Assembly: GCA_026929865.2 (NCBI GenBank)
Contig: CM049407.1
Coordinates: 31,959,501-32,023,500, forward strand
DNA length: 64,000 nt
Source: Hyperoplus lanceolatus
Taxonomy: Eukaryota > Chordata > Actinopteri > Uranoscopiformes > Ammodytidae
Reading direction: 5' to 3'
Shown: positions 1 through 10,218 of the stretch, in pieces
How positions within the stretch are numbered: position 1 is the stretch's first letter
How the letters are laid out: every line of letters starts with the position of its first letter
The notes under the pieces: generated by a model
The model's database searches: none
What the model was told of the DNA's origin: nothing
Seen by the model: only the letters and a program-made list of their open reading frames with translations
Program-made: the position numbers and the translations under genes

Positions 1-81
1 TCTATAATCGCCACGCATCAAATCCACCCGTGCATTTCTAGGGTAATATAAAGTCATACATTTGTTTATTTAATCATCATC
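1..81 (+). repeat. Host repeat, copy A (left flank of the giant transposon)
   Basis: This segment matches 33537-33620 nearly base for base, and the sequence right of the giant element (32397-32530) continues the same match (33620-33742). Removing the 32.3-kb insertion and one TSD puts the two copies about 1.22 kb apart, so this is a tandem repeat of that period. Copy B serves as the empty target site for the insertion at 82. Confidence 0.85.
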
Positions 82-1066
82 TATGGCAAGCCGAATTATC
101 ATTTATCAACTAAGTTTGACTATCCGGAATTATTTATTATTATTATTTATTATTGCGGATATCCACAACTTTTTTCCGACTAGTCATAATTGCATTGTGA
201 ATAGTTGGATTTTTCATTCAAGATATCTGCAACATAGTTGTGACTTGTCGAAACGACAGATAGAGATATCTGTAATTCAGTTTTGACTAGGCGAAACTGA
301 ATTAGAGATATCTGAAATGACGTCACGGAAAGCGACATTCAACTCGTCACACATCTTAAATGACAATTGCAGATATCTGTAATTCAGTTTTGACTAGGCA
401 GAATGGAAGTTAAAGATATCTCAAACATTATTATGCAAGCCAATTTAACATAAATTCAATAGACTGGATATGTGTTGCAGATATCTGTAATTCAATTTCG
501 CCTAGTCAAAAAGAACATTTCGGATATCCGCAATTACATTCCTCCTATCCACAACTATTATTTCGGATATCCACAAAGACATTCCGCCTAGGGGAAATGA
601 CGTCATTTTTGCCATTCATGTCTTTGGGGTTTCTCATTAGAGATATCTACAATTCAGTTGCGGATATCCACAATGTGGATTACGGATATCTGCAACTGAA
701 TTGTAGATATCTGTAACTCCAGTTTAAGATATCTACAATTTGATTCTGACTAGTCACAATTCCAGTTAAAGATATCTTTAATTCACCTCAATTCAAGATA
801 TCTACAAGTCCCTTTTCAGATATCTTAAATTAAGTTTTGACTAGTTGAAATGAAGTTGTAGATATCTCTAACTGGAGTTAGGGATATTCATCATTTAATT
901 GTAGATATCTTTAATCAAGTTATAGATATCTTGAAATGAGTTTTGATTAGAGATATCTACAATTGTAGATATCTGTAACTTTCATTCCGCCTAGTCAAAA
1001 TGTAATTACAGATATCTTGAATTAGAGTTTTGACTAGGCGAAATGACGTTTCAGATATCTCTAATG
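82..1066 (+). repeat. Left terminal inverted-repeat array (GATATC/CTAG palindromes)
   Basis: By hand I count about 24 GATATC cores in this kilobase, mostly inside AGATATCT or GGATATCC, alternating with GACTAGTC and GACTAGGC. The segment 433-975 is the inverted match of 31855-32385. The outer 82-432 is extra: it repeats the inner part of the terminal repeat (386-426 matches the inverse of 31765-31805), and a second TGCAAGCC terminus lies near 426. Arrays of this kind are plausible transposase-binding sites, which is inference. Confidence 0.85.
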
Positions 1067-1690
1067 ACAAATTATAGGACCGACCGCCTCCTACTTTGCG
1101 GGAGCGGAGCTTCAAAGATCCATGGAGCGGAGCAGGTGGTTGTCGTTCAAATCATACCTGTCGCTATGGGCGGGCCATAGGGGGCCGGGCCCGCCCCCAG
1201 AAATGCTTGTGCCCCCCCACTTGGGACACAGATCTCTCCAAAAAAATACTTTAATTTTTATTCTAATCTATACTATCACAGTAGCTAATTGTGTGTTGAT
1301 AAATACTAATGTAGCATTATTTATTATCAAAACATTTAAAATATAAATAAACATTGGTGTGATTGTGTTTGATTGATGGGAATCTATCTACACTGCAACA
1401 GCCTATCACGGCCTTACTGAAAACAAAGTAAGGCTACGTAGGCCTACGTAATACGTCAATGCAGCCGCTCAACAGTTACCGCGCATTTTTTAAAGTGAAG
1501 CTGGATGAGTTTTCGCCGGCTTACTATTTAATTTCTAGTTCATCATCTTAATCGATATTCGGTAACGGTTGAAAAGCCAACCAACAGTCTCCTCTGCCAA
1601 ATCGGATCGTCAAACTGTCACTTTTCGAGCCGCATAACAGACTACTACAAGCCGAAATTATGGACTTGTTCAGCGCAGTGACACTTCTGA
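1067..1690. other. Unassigned, probably 5' part of a decayed hAT element
   Basis: Runs of Cs (GCCCCCCCAC near 1212) recur near 3418 and 3440 (GTGCCCCCCTATG, GCCCCCCTTAAG), so 1170-3470 may be one decayed element around the fragment at 1691. No terminal repeat or TSD could be fixed. Confidence 0.35.
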
Positions 1691-2014
1691 TTGCGTGAAG
1701 CCACAGTTTTGCACTGTGGGAACTCTGCGCTCCTCCAGCCACGGCCATCGAGGCTGTGCCGAAGACCGACCCCGGTCCAAGCAAGAGAAGACGCACAATT
1801 TACAAGAACCTCCGCGGATTTGCAGTTGAGGAAACAGTTGAGGAAAGAGATGGATGCGCGTTTTGGAGAGCGCAGTAGCGAGCTCATTGGCGCACTGGCT
1901 GCTTTGAACCCGGAGGCCGAAAGATATGTTGATGAGGAGGATGAACTCGGAGAAACGCCGCCTCCCGCTGTACTGATAGAAGGGACTGGAGAGAGCACAG
2001 CCCTGCCTCCACTC
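1691..2014 (+). pseudogene. hAT transposase fragment (ZMYM1-like N-terminal region)
   Basis: The reading frame contains KEMDARFGERSSELIGALAA and then LNPEAERY, which resembles the linker just before the catalytic region in ZMYM1-like hAT transposases of fish (charged helix, RF..xSxELL, then LxP). The frame runs straight into the (GT)n tract at 2028, so no complete transposase is present. No BED finger or catalytic segment was found nearby. The family call rests on one short stretch and could be wrong in detail; a decayed coding fragment of a mobile element is the safer statement. Confidence 0.45.
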
Positions 2015-2025
2015 AAAGTAGGCTA

Positions 2026-2027
<2 letters not shown>

Positions 2028-2097
<70 letters not shown>
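2028..2097 (+). repeat. (GT)n microsatellite
   Basis: About 35 uninterrupted GT units, directly downstream of the hAT fragment. Confidence 0.98.
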
Positions 2098-2100
<3 letters not shown>

Positions 2101-2346
2101 GGCAATGCATATCCCTCTGTTGACTGCTTTAAAATGTAATGTTTGAGATATGCGTCTGGTGTTAGGCTACATCTAATATGTTGAATAGTCAAGTGTTTTA
2201 TGGATATTCATAACATTGCTTCTATGTAATGTATTGCTTTAAATTATGAGGACTGATGTTATAGGCTAGGCTACCGCTGTTGGTTAGTTTAACGTAATGA
2301 TTACGTGCTGCGCGAATAGAGTATAGGACTATTACAAATATACGTA

Positions 2347-2914
2347 GGGGAGACTGGGTATGAAAGTAACACGGGTAGAGTTGTAACACCACCAGTTCGA
2401 CCAATCAGGGATCAAAAATTAGCCATGTGACTGTGTCAGTCTCCTCAGAACTCCTCTACGATCACACATGAAAATTTTCCAGTCGTTTGAGCCATGTTTC
2501 CCGGAGCTACGGGAGAAAAACCAATTTTTAGGTAAAAAACGAACTTTTTTTTTTAAAAACTTTTTCTTCTAGTACTTTTACCGTTGTAGATACAGTTGTA
2601 TGGGTTGTATCAGGTCAAACTATGGTTTCTGTAGTAAAGAATGGTGTATCTATCTCTTGCTAACGTCAAAGCACCATGCTAATATAGCTAGCTAAACATG
2701 GAAAACAGTGGCGGGGGAGGTTGTAACACATGTGTTACAACTTACCCCGTCACTGTTATCCATTGGAATCAATGCACATAGAGACAATTCATTTACTATC
2801 GTGAGGAGACACACACTCACTCACTCACACACACATACACTCACTCACTCACAGACACACACCCACACTCACTCACACACAGACACCCACACTCACTCAC
2901 TCACTCACTCACAC

Positions 2915-2950
<36 letters not shown>

Positions 2951-3393
2951 CCACACTCACACACATAGACACACACACACACACACACGATGCATGTCAC
3001 TATCGTCATTAATATCTAATTCTCTAATATTAATAATAATTTAAGAATATTTTTGGTGAATCTATTTTCAAACCTACCCTGTTGTTTATGCTTATCAATA
3101 AATGGGCCTATCAAATGAAGTCCCATTGTTTTTTTGCATTTTGTATATCTGTTACATCCTACCCCAGTAGGTGTTACAATCTACCCCGGTAGTGGGGTAA
3201 ATTGTAACAATGGTAACATTTTATTTGTCTTAATCTCACACATTCCGTGATATAGTTGAGGAAATTTAAATGGTTGCCACTTGTAGTAGACAAATATGGG
3301 TACTTTGCCTAAAAAATTCAGAACTGTAGCTTTAAAAGAAATGGTAGTTTAAGTGCTCTGGAAAAAAGTGTTACTTTCATACCCAGTCTCCCC
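2347..3393. mobile_element. TA-flanked non-autonomous element with GGGGAGACTGGG termini
   Basis: The left end GGGGAGACTGGGTATGAAAG is inverted at the right end (CTTTCATACCCAGTCTCCCC), with TA on both sides (2345-2346 and 3394-3395). Secondary inverted segments follow inside (GTTGTAACAC near 2372; GTGTTACAAT near 3170). There is no long ORF. TA flanks suggest the Tc1/mariner/Pogo group. The terminus resembles the element at 57566 (GGGGAGAGTGG). Confidence 0.8.
2808..2989 (+). repeat. Compound (CACT)n/(CA)n simple repeat
   Basis: Interrupted runs of CACT, CACACA and CAGACA units inside the TA-flanked element. Confidence 0.95.
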
Positions 3394-3548
3394 TACTGTA
3401 GGCTAATAATAATTGTGCCCCCCTATGCATTTCATATGCCCCCCTTAAGACTGAGGTCTGGCGACGGGTCTGGTTCAAATCATCATTCACACAATTCACC
3501 TGTGTTCAATTGATTACATCGGTCAATGGATTATCCTATATTAGCACC

Positions 3549-3704
3549 ATGTCAGAGCAGCCGGAGGTCGAGACGGTCAGAGTTTTTAACCGTCTTTTTA
3601 ACGCTGCAGCCCGTGCCAGACAGGAGCTGGCAGCGAGCAATGAGGATTCCGATTACTTTCTTCAAGGAGAAGACTTTTTCGCCGTCAAGTTCCAGGAGTT
3701 CGGG
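3549..3704 (+). CDS. Candidate first exon of UBX/HECT-like gene
   Basis: It opens with MSEQPEVETVRVFNRLFNAA and ends at a strong donor (GTAAGT at 3705). The Met is the first that gives a protein-like frame; two upstream in-frame Mets (3510 and 3546-region) are possible. It ends in phase 0, but the next exon needs one base carried over, so either the true donor differs, an exon is missing, or the copy is frameshifted. Confidence 0.55.
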
Positions 3705-3892
3705 GTAAGTTTGGCCATTTGCTAGCTGGCAGAATTTGCTAGCAGAAGTTCTATCTTGTTTTTCTGGGTTCACTATCTGCTTCGTTATCGGTACTATACA
3801 GTCATTTGCAGCATAATTCACCGCGTCATTCAAATTTAAATTTAACGTTAATTCAGCTGCTACCCCACCCCAGAGATTCCCAAACTGGTAGG

Positions 3893-5069
3893 TAGGGGTG
3901 TGCGGAGACGTCATTATCTGTATCTGTATCTGTATCTGTTCAACCAACAAAATTATCTGTATCTGTATCCGGATACACAAGAAGAAGTGGGCGTGGCGTA
4001 TACCGGAGGTTTCTTTTACATTAGCCTACATTAAAGGAAGTCATACCTACATTGATTTTCTAAACTAATATTCATTGTCAATGCAATTGTTGTCCCTTCA
4101 AAGCATCAAATTGATGTAATGTTGAAATATAAGTCAAAAAGTCAGATATATTTCTACCTTTTCATCTCTCTCTTCTTTGTTCTCATAATACGAAGAAATT
4201 CAGGGAACGAAAATATTGATAAATAACAGCCCAAATCTGTGCATAGGCTTCTCACTGTTAGTAAATGAGGGCCAGTGTTTTACTTTTAACTTAATTAAGG
4301 TCTCCCTTTAACTGGGGAAAATACAGCTGTATTTCATGATTTTTTTATCTCTATCTCTCCCTATCGCTCTTTTTTTACATTTGTTTTACTAAACTAAGGT
4401 TTAGGAATAATCTGTATCAACGTGCCAATCTCATAAACCCTAAATAATATTTTAGCCTTTCCACAAAGCCATATGTGATTTCAATGTGTCAAGTTTGCAG
4501 TTTCCGATTTTTATTGTATAGGTCCTGAAGTAGGCCTAGGCGTCTACGCACTGATTGACAGCTGAAAAAGTACAGGTCCTAAGCATCAGTTTGATGGAAA
4601 CGTTGTGATGTTTAAAAGAGTTTAAGCAGTAGGCCTAGAGAATGTAAATAGCCTACATCGGGGAAGGGCTGACGGTGACTCGGGGTGCAGCATATTCCAT
4701 CGGTTCGTCTCTTCTCTGCCATAGCAGCGGGTTACAAGGAAACTCAAATAAAAACGGCAGCGAATGCGACCGGTAGAACCTTCTATTCGAGGGAAAAGGC
4801 GAACGCGCTGCGTTTATCAGTGGATAAATAGAGAGAGACCGCGGGTCACGGGACGCGCCCGGTCCTCTCATGTCCACCACAGAACAGCTGTTAGTGTCAT
4901 TCTACCTGTTGTGTCATTGAGGCGGAACGCGCTGCGTCAATTAAGCGCATAATAAAAAAATAAAAACATCCCCGAATAATAACGGGACTATTCGGAAATT
5001 ATCTGTATCCGTATCTAACTCATTATCCGTGCTTATCCGAATACATATTCGGATTCGGGCTCATCCCTA
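3893..5069. mobile_element. hAT-type MITE with 8-bp TSD
   Basis: It begins TAGGGGTGTGCGG and ends CGGGCTCATCCCTA, an imperfect inverted match. CTGGTAGG lies on both sides (3885-3892 and 5070-5077), a perfect 8-bp TSD typical of hAT. Subterminal ATCTGTATC tandem units appear at both ends. No transposase is encoded. Confidence 0.85.
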
Positions 5070-5077
5070 CTGGTAGG

Positions 5078-5570
5078 CCTACGTGAGCTGCTAGCAGGCT
5101 ATGTGAGATGAGAAGGGCAAGGTCGGAAAGATAAAATCTTATTTAATTACTGCAGTTTGATAAGATGTAATGCTGGTCTCTCGACTTTATCCTTGCACTA
5201 ATTTGCACTACCACCATGAAATAAACTGGCTATTGCGAGACCATGCTCAACTGTAACATGTGCATCTGCAGAGGGAAATCAAAAAGTCGGAAGATTGGAA
5301 GATTGGGCTGGGGGCTTCACGAAGGGAAAACGCAGCCATTTCCACGGGGTTTGGCCTCTTAATTTACACGAGAAAAACACATTATTTTTTTTTTAAATCA
5401 CAGAAAACTATTCTTTCGACAAGTTAGTCTCTCAATTGTTTCTCATTTCGGCTTGGCTACATTTTTCCTCAACATGTTCGTGATACCCTTCCCCGGCTGT
5501 TTCTATCATTGGTGTGACCAGAATTATTTTCAGAAAAGGAGGGTAAAATTGCCGTGACACGCACTATACT
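5078..5570. other. Intron sequence, nothing recognised
   Basis: AT-rich intron of the UBX/HECT-like gene. No ORF or terminal repeat seen. Confidence 0.6.
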
Positions 5571-6718
5571 CTGGGCTGTACGCTTATTTTATTAAAGAGG
5601 TACTGGTGCTAGTAAGTAAAAAAAAAAATCCGTAGCACTAAAATAAATATGGTAGCACCCAAAGTATGAACAAAAAACCAGGGCTGTACAGTGCGACAGT
5701 TTTGATCGCATTTGCTACTGAAATTGATCACGTGCTATGATGAATACAATTCCAGTCGCACCAGTGCTAATGAGCAGATGCCGTCTGTTTGAGACACAGA
5801 GGAGCTATGCACAAAACTGCTTAGAGGGCTCTACATTAACACTCTCCAAATGCGGGTGAATGTAGTCTTAGGCGAGTAAGTTATTAAGTCTACCCTCCAC
5901 TTTGGCTGGTGAAAGATGTGTGCTCGGGATCAGTGCTTGTGCGGCGATTATAGCGTCTAACTTCACCAACGGAAGGAGACGGCTATCTTTAGATTAACGC
6001 AGTCAAGTTAGTGCGTGTGCAAACAGAACATTTCCTGTGCGCCTTCACAATAAAAGTCGGTTACTAGCCAAATGCGAGTTGACTCTTATTTTGAAGCAGG
6101 TAAGAACAGGAAGTTAGCGCTTCACAGCCCTGCAGTCAACAATGGACCTATAAAGAAAGCAGTCAACAGCAGTAACTATCTATGATTTAAACAAAGATGG
6201 ACACGACCTATTTAACTTTGCCTAAATTGTATAACTATGTTTACTAATTTATTTAATAGGCTATATGTTCAATGTTTTAAAGTATGGTTTTCATTAAAAG
6301 AATGAAATGTTCTAAAAATGTTTGTTATTATTAGCCTAATATAATAATGATATGTTTATAAAAATATATAGGTATAGACATTATTTTTATATATGTTATA
6401 TGGGGGAAAATAATTCTGAGTCAGCAAAAAAATTGCCATTGGCAGGTTAGACTCTTTTTTTTCTAAATTGCAATCAGTGCACCCCTATTCATTTTTCTAC
6501 AATTATTACTGCACACTAGGATATCATATTCATTGAGAATCTCAAATAAAACCAAGATGACATGCTCAAAGGTAATTAGAGCTAAATGCAAGGGTCATGC
6601 AAGGTCATGCAAGTTTTCGATCATACTTTGTGTGCTACCAAATTTATTTTTGTGCTACTGAATTTTTTTGCTTGCTAGCACCAGTGCTACCACTTTAAAA
6701 AATAAGCGTACAGCCCTG
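5571..6718. mobile_element. Element with CTGGGCTGTACGCTTATTTT termini
   Basis: The left end CTGGGCTGTACGCTTATTTT is inverted at the right (AATAAGCGTACAGCCCTG at 6701-6718). Next to each end lie TACTGGTGCTAG and CTAGCACCAGTGCTAC. A second CAGGGCTGTAC start at about 5682 suggests nesting. No clear TSD, so the family is open. Confidence 0.65.
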
Positions 6719-7058
6719 AAAAAACCCTTGCATGTCATCTTGTTTTAATTTGAGATTCTCAATGAATATTGTATCCGAGAGTGCAGTAATAATTGTAGAA
6801 AAATTAATAGGGGTGCACTTATTGCAATATAAACAAGAGTCTAACCTGCCGATAACAATGTGGCTGATTCAGAATTATTCCCCCCCCAATAGATCTAAAA
6901 AATATCTATATATATTTTTATGTATGTACACATCATTATATTAGGCTAATAATAACAAAGATTGTAAGAACATTTCCTCTTAATGAAAACAAAACATTTA
7001 ACATATAGCCTATTAGTCTACATATTTGTACAATTTAGGCCAAGTAAAAATAGGTTGT
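6205..7058. repeat. Large imperfect inverted repeat (arms about 350 bp)
   Basis: The left arm, about 6205-6575, is the inverse of 6725-7058. Shared landmarks include TTGAGAATCTCAAAT against ATTTGAGATTCTCAA, the tract TTTTTCTACAATTATTACTGCA against its inverse, and CAGGTTAGACTC against GAGTCTAACCTG. The spacer holds the right end of the 5571 element. Confidence 0.85.
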
Positions 7059-7180
7059 TGTGAGGAGTAGTTATTTCTTGTCTTATTTCTATATATACTT
7101 TATTTAGCATCTTGTCATAATTCATGTAGATTTTAGCCAAGAGTGAGTGACTGATGACAGTTATGCATTTGTGTTTACAG

Positions 7181-7303
7181 GAGGATCTGGTGGCCGCAGG
7201 GAAAACCTTATTCGGCAAGCAACACTTTTCCTACTTCCAGGGCCAGATAGTGATCTTCTGCCCCCCACAAAAACACTTGATGAACTGGCTAAACTTGGAT
7301 TAG
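7181..7303 (+). CDS. Exon 2 of UBX/HECT-like gene
   Basis: Acceptor TTTACAG and donor GTAATG. The frame that joins exon 3 reads ...PPTKTLDELAKLGLG, with one base left over that completes Gly at the next exon. This phase match is the main evidence. Confidence 0.7.
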   Translation, partial: EDLVAAGKTLFGKQHFSYFQGQIVIFCPPQKHLMNWLNLD

Positions 7304-7952
7304 GTAATGTGAGATTGAAGTATATAAGAATTGAGTGTTATTTACTTTTACTCCTTATTATCCAACCTTCTTCCCAAGAAAACTATGGAACAAGCTTTTT
7401 TGAATTCTATGTTAACTTGAGCCTGTCTGGTCCCTTTTTGTTGCACTGTCTATGTATTGGGGAAACATTTAACCATGATAAAATACATTTTAGAACTGTT
7501 ATCCATTTTCATAAAAGTTTTCCATGTAGTCATTTTAATAGATACACCTTGCCCTTTGAACACTTTCTCATGCCAAGGCATCATTTTGAAAGTGTACAGG
7601 AATGAATCATAAATTAATTTGCATCAGCTATCTAAAGTGAGTCAATGGTGGTTATGGTTAGTGTAAGGATCATATATCATATGTTAATGTTCTTTCACAT
7701 ATTATGCTCAGAGGCCCGCATGTGTGATGCCCTCAGGAGTGAAATCAGGCTCTTCTCAGTCGTATGCAAATTGTGTTTAGCTTTAAACTTTGTAGAAGCA
7801 CAAATTATCTTAGGTTAACTGTGGCAGGCATACAGGTCTACTTTGGTGGTTGGCGATTCCTGAAATATCTTGTGTGTGTCTATAGCAACTAATGGCTGTA
7901 TTACTTTTCCACTGGAAACGGATTATACTGATATGACCATTTCCATTTTTAG
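7304..7952 (+). other. Intron 2, nothing recognised
   Basis: No ORF worth naming, no terminal repeats. The reading frame of exon 2 stays open by chance to 7605. Confidence 0.6.
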
Positions 7953-8203
7953 GGAAACCTGTGCAAGATCCAGCAGACAGCCGCACAAACTCGAAGATTG
8001 GGTTGAACTGGAGTCTAGCGGAATTAAACAGCTATGTTTGTCAAAGCTACCCTCACATAAGCCTACATTTGGTTGGATTTGAATTGGCGAGAACAGGCAA
8101 AGGACGCAAAATCAAGATATTGCATGTTAGTTCTGTGAGGGAACTGAAAACAGCTGTTGGCAAAAGCAGACTTTACATCGTTCCACGAGCCACTGTCGTG
8201 CAG
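7953..8203 (+). CDS. Exon 3 of UBX/HECT-like gene
   Basis: A polypyrimidine tract and AG precede GG-AAA-CCT, so exon 2 plus 3 read LAKLGLGKPVQDPADSRTNS. The exon ends at CAG|GTATGG in phase 0. The sequence ELARTGKGRKIKIL and SRLYIVPRATVVQ has the look of a small conserved beta-rich module seen in fish G2E3-like proteins; I give no further function. Confidence 0.75.
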
Positions 8204-9170
8204 GTATGGATTATATACACAGGTTTTATCATACTACAGTGCTGAAGTTAGTTTCACCTTTGTAACCTATTTTGAGGTTCTAGTAAATGGGCTTTTTGTG
8301 ATTTTTACCTTGACAGTTATAATAATTATAACAAGTTATACTACAATCAGGGTGTCCGCGGAAGTCTTAAAAAGTCTTAAATTCATATATCTAAAGTTAA
8401 GGCCTTAAAAAAGTCTTAAATTCATTAAAAATGTGATATGCTGGTCTTAAATCCATTACTCAAAGGTCTTAAATTTATTGGGGCAGGACTATTCAATGTT
8501 ATATATATATTTTTTCTTCCGGGACTTTCCAAGAAGGAGATGTAGAGAGGCTACTTTCAAACTAACTGCTAAAAGTCCGACACTACGCTAGAGGCAGTAC
8601 GGCCGTGTGTGGCTGTGATCCGCATATAAACGTAGCATATAAGAAGAATGTGTGTCCCCTGCCTCCGAATTTGAAGTCGGTCGCATGAAAGCAAGTAAGG
8701 GGAGAACTACCCAGCGAAATGCATGCCCTGCTATTATAAATTCAGTGAGAGGTGGAGGGTGGACGACAAATATCATGGCTGGCTTTATTCACCCCTCGAC
8801 CACACACTGCCGCTACTCCGTAGGTGTGCAACCACCCGCCCGCTGGCGATGTAGGTAGGCTACTGACCCAAACTAATTAATAGCTGCCTTGTCGTGAGCT
8901 CACAGAGTGAGACGCGATCTCTGCTTCTCTCTCTGTCTGTCGCTTTCTTTCTCTCCACTCTGCCCTCGCTCTCTGACGGCTAGTTAAGAACTATTGCCGA
9001 TCGTCCCGTCAATCGCAGACAGTAGCCTACATTTCCATCACCATTCAGTACAACCCTAAGACTCGCAGTTTATTAGCTGCCTGCAACAATATGAAGAAAA
9101 TAAAAAATTTCGCAAATTACCGCAGGTCCCGTGGGCATCCCCCAGTTATGCAAACCTGTATACAGTAGGC

Positions 9171-10218
9171 CAGTGCTTCTCAATTATTTTCTGTCATGCC
9201 CCCCCTAGGAGACTGAAATTTTTTCGCGACCCCCCCTAAATTGAAATACTATTGAGAACCTGCTAATATTTATTTATTTATCTGTATAAGAGTTATATAT
9301 GAGTTTGAGTTGCTAGCACCAGCATTCTGCATACAATCACCTTATTATTGAAATAGATTAATAAAATTTGCTGACATCTGCAACATCTTAAAACAATTTC
9401 CAAGTTTATTAACTCAATTTGTAACATTTAAACAAGACCGTTCAGTCTGTGTGAATCTCAAAACACAGAAACAAGAGCAAATGTTTCACTGGGGTTTTCA
9501 TTTAATTAATAACATTTTTAAACAGTAAACATTGGTCACTTGTCAGTCAGCTTCATCAGCTTATTCCCTTTCAAAAATATATATGACTTAAAAATAAACA
9601 TTACTCTTTGTGTGCAACATTTGCAACAATATTTAATGTACAATTTGCATACTTTCCCTGAACATAACACACAAGACATTAAAAAAGCCTTGAACCCTGA
9701 ACTATTTGAAACTGGCAGCTACATCAGTTTGAGCTTTTTTAATATAAGTAAGTTCACCTTCACAATTATTTTGAACTTATTTCCCTATTTGTCTGTTTTA
9801 TATGAACACATTCTGCTTATAATACACAAAAATACAATTTGCTCTGTATTCTAGTGGCTGCAGTGAGCCCTCTTTGCAGTGCACATCATTCCAAATCTGG
9901 GCTTCAAACTTGATACTGCTACTCTTAACTCTTGCTCAATGTTAAGCTGGGACCTGTACTTTGTCTTGAGTGCAGCAACAGTGGAAAAGCCCATCTCACA
10001 CAGATAGGATGTGGCAAAGGGTAGTAAGATGTTGACAGCCTTCTGTCCAATGAGTGGATACTCCCTTTCTTTGTAAGATCTAAATTCTGTTACACTTCTG
10101 ACCCTTGGTATAATGTTTATTTAAGAAAAAAAAAAATATATATAAAAATAAAAAAAAATAAAACACTAAGTCCCCCCTGCCGCTCGCGCGGTCGCGCCCC
10201 ACCATTTGAGAAGCACTG
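9171..10218 (-). mobile_element. Nested hAT element (CAGTGCTTCTCAA termini), 8-bp TSD
   Basis: It begins CAGTGCTTCTCAA and ends TTGAGAAGCACTG, with CAGTAGGC at 9163-9170 and 10219-10226. It carries a C-terminal transposase remnant on the minus strand. It sits inside the 8348-12657 hAT element and is therefore younger. Confidence 0.93.
9851..10083 (-). pseudogene. hAT transposase C-terminal fragment (dimerisation domain)
   Basis: Minus-strand frame from about 10083 to the TAG at 9851 reads FATSYLCEMGFSTVAALKTK followed by YRSQLNIEQELRVAVS. This is the hallmark hAT C-terminal dimerisation motif (SxxxCExxFSxxxxxKTxxRxxLxxxxLxxxL), closest in feel to ZBED5/FAM200-type transposases. The catalytic part and BED finger are missing; the rest of the 1-kb element is noncoding, so it is an internal-deletion copy. 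Confidence 0.88.

Noticed and set aside
82..1066. CRISPR-like spacing of GATATC units
   Set aside because: Units are 6-8 bp palindromes with irregular spacers, mirrored at the other transposon end, in a vertebrate genome.
3526..3708. Alternative frame MDYPILAPCQ for the first exon
   Set aside because: Arg/Ser-rich and unlike a folded protein; it also fails to fit the phase of exon 2.
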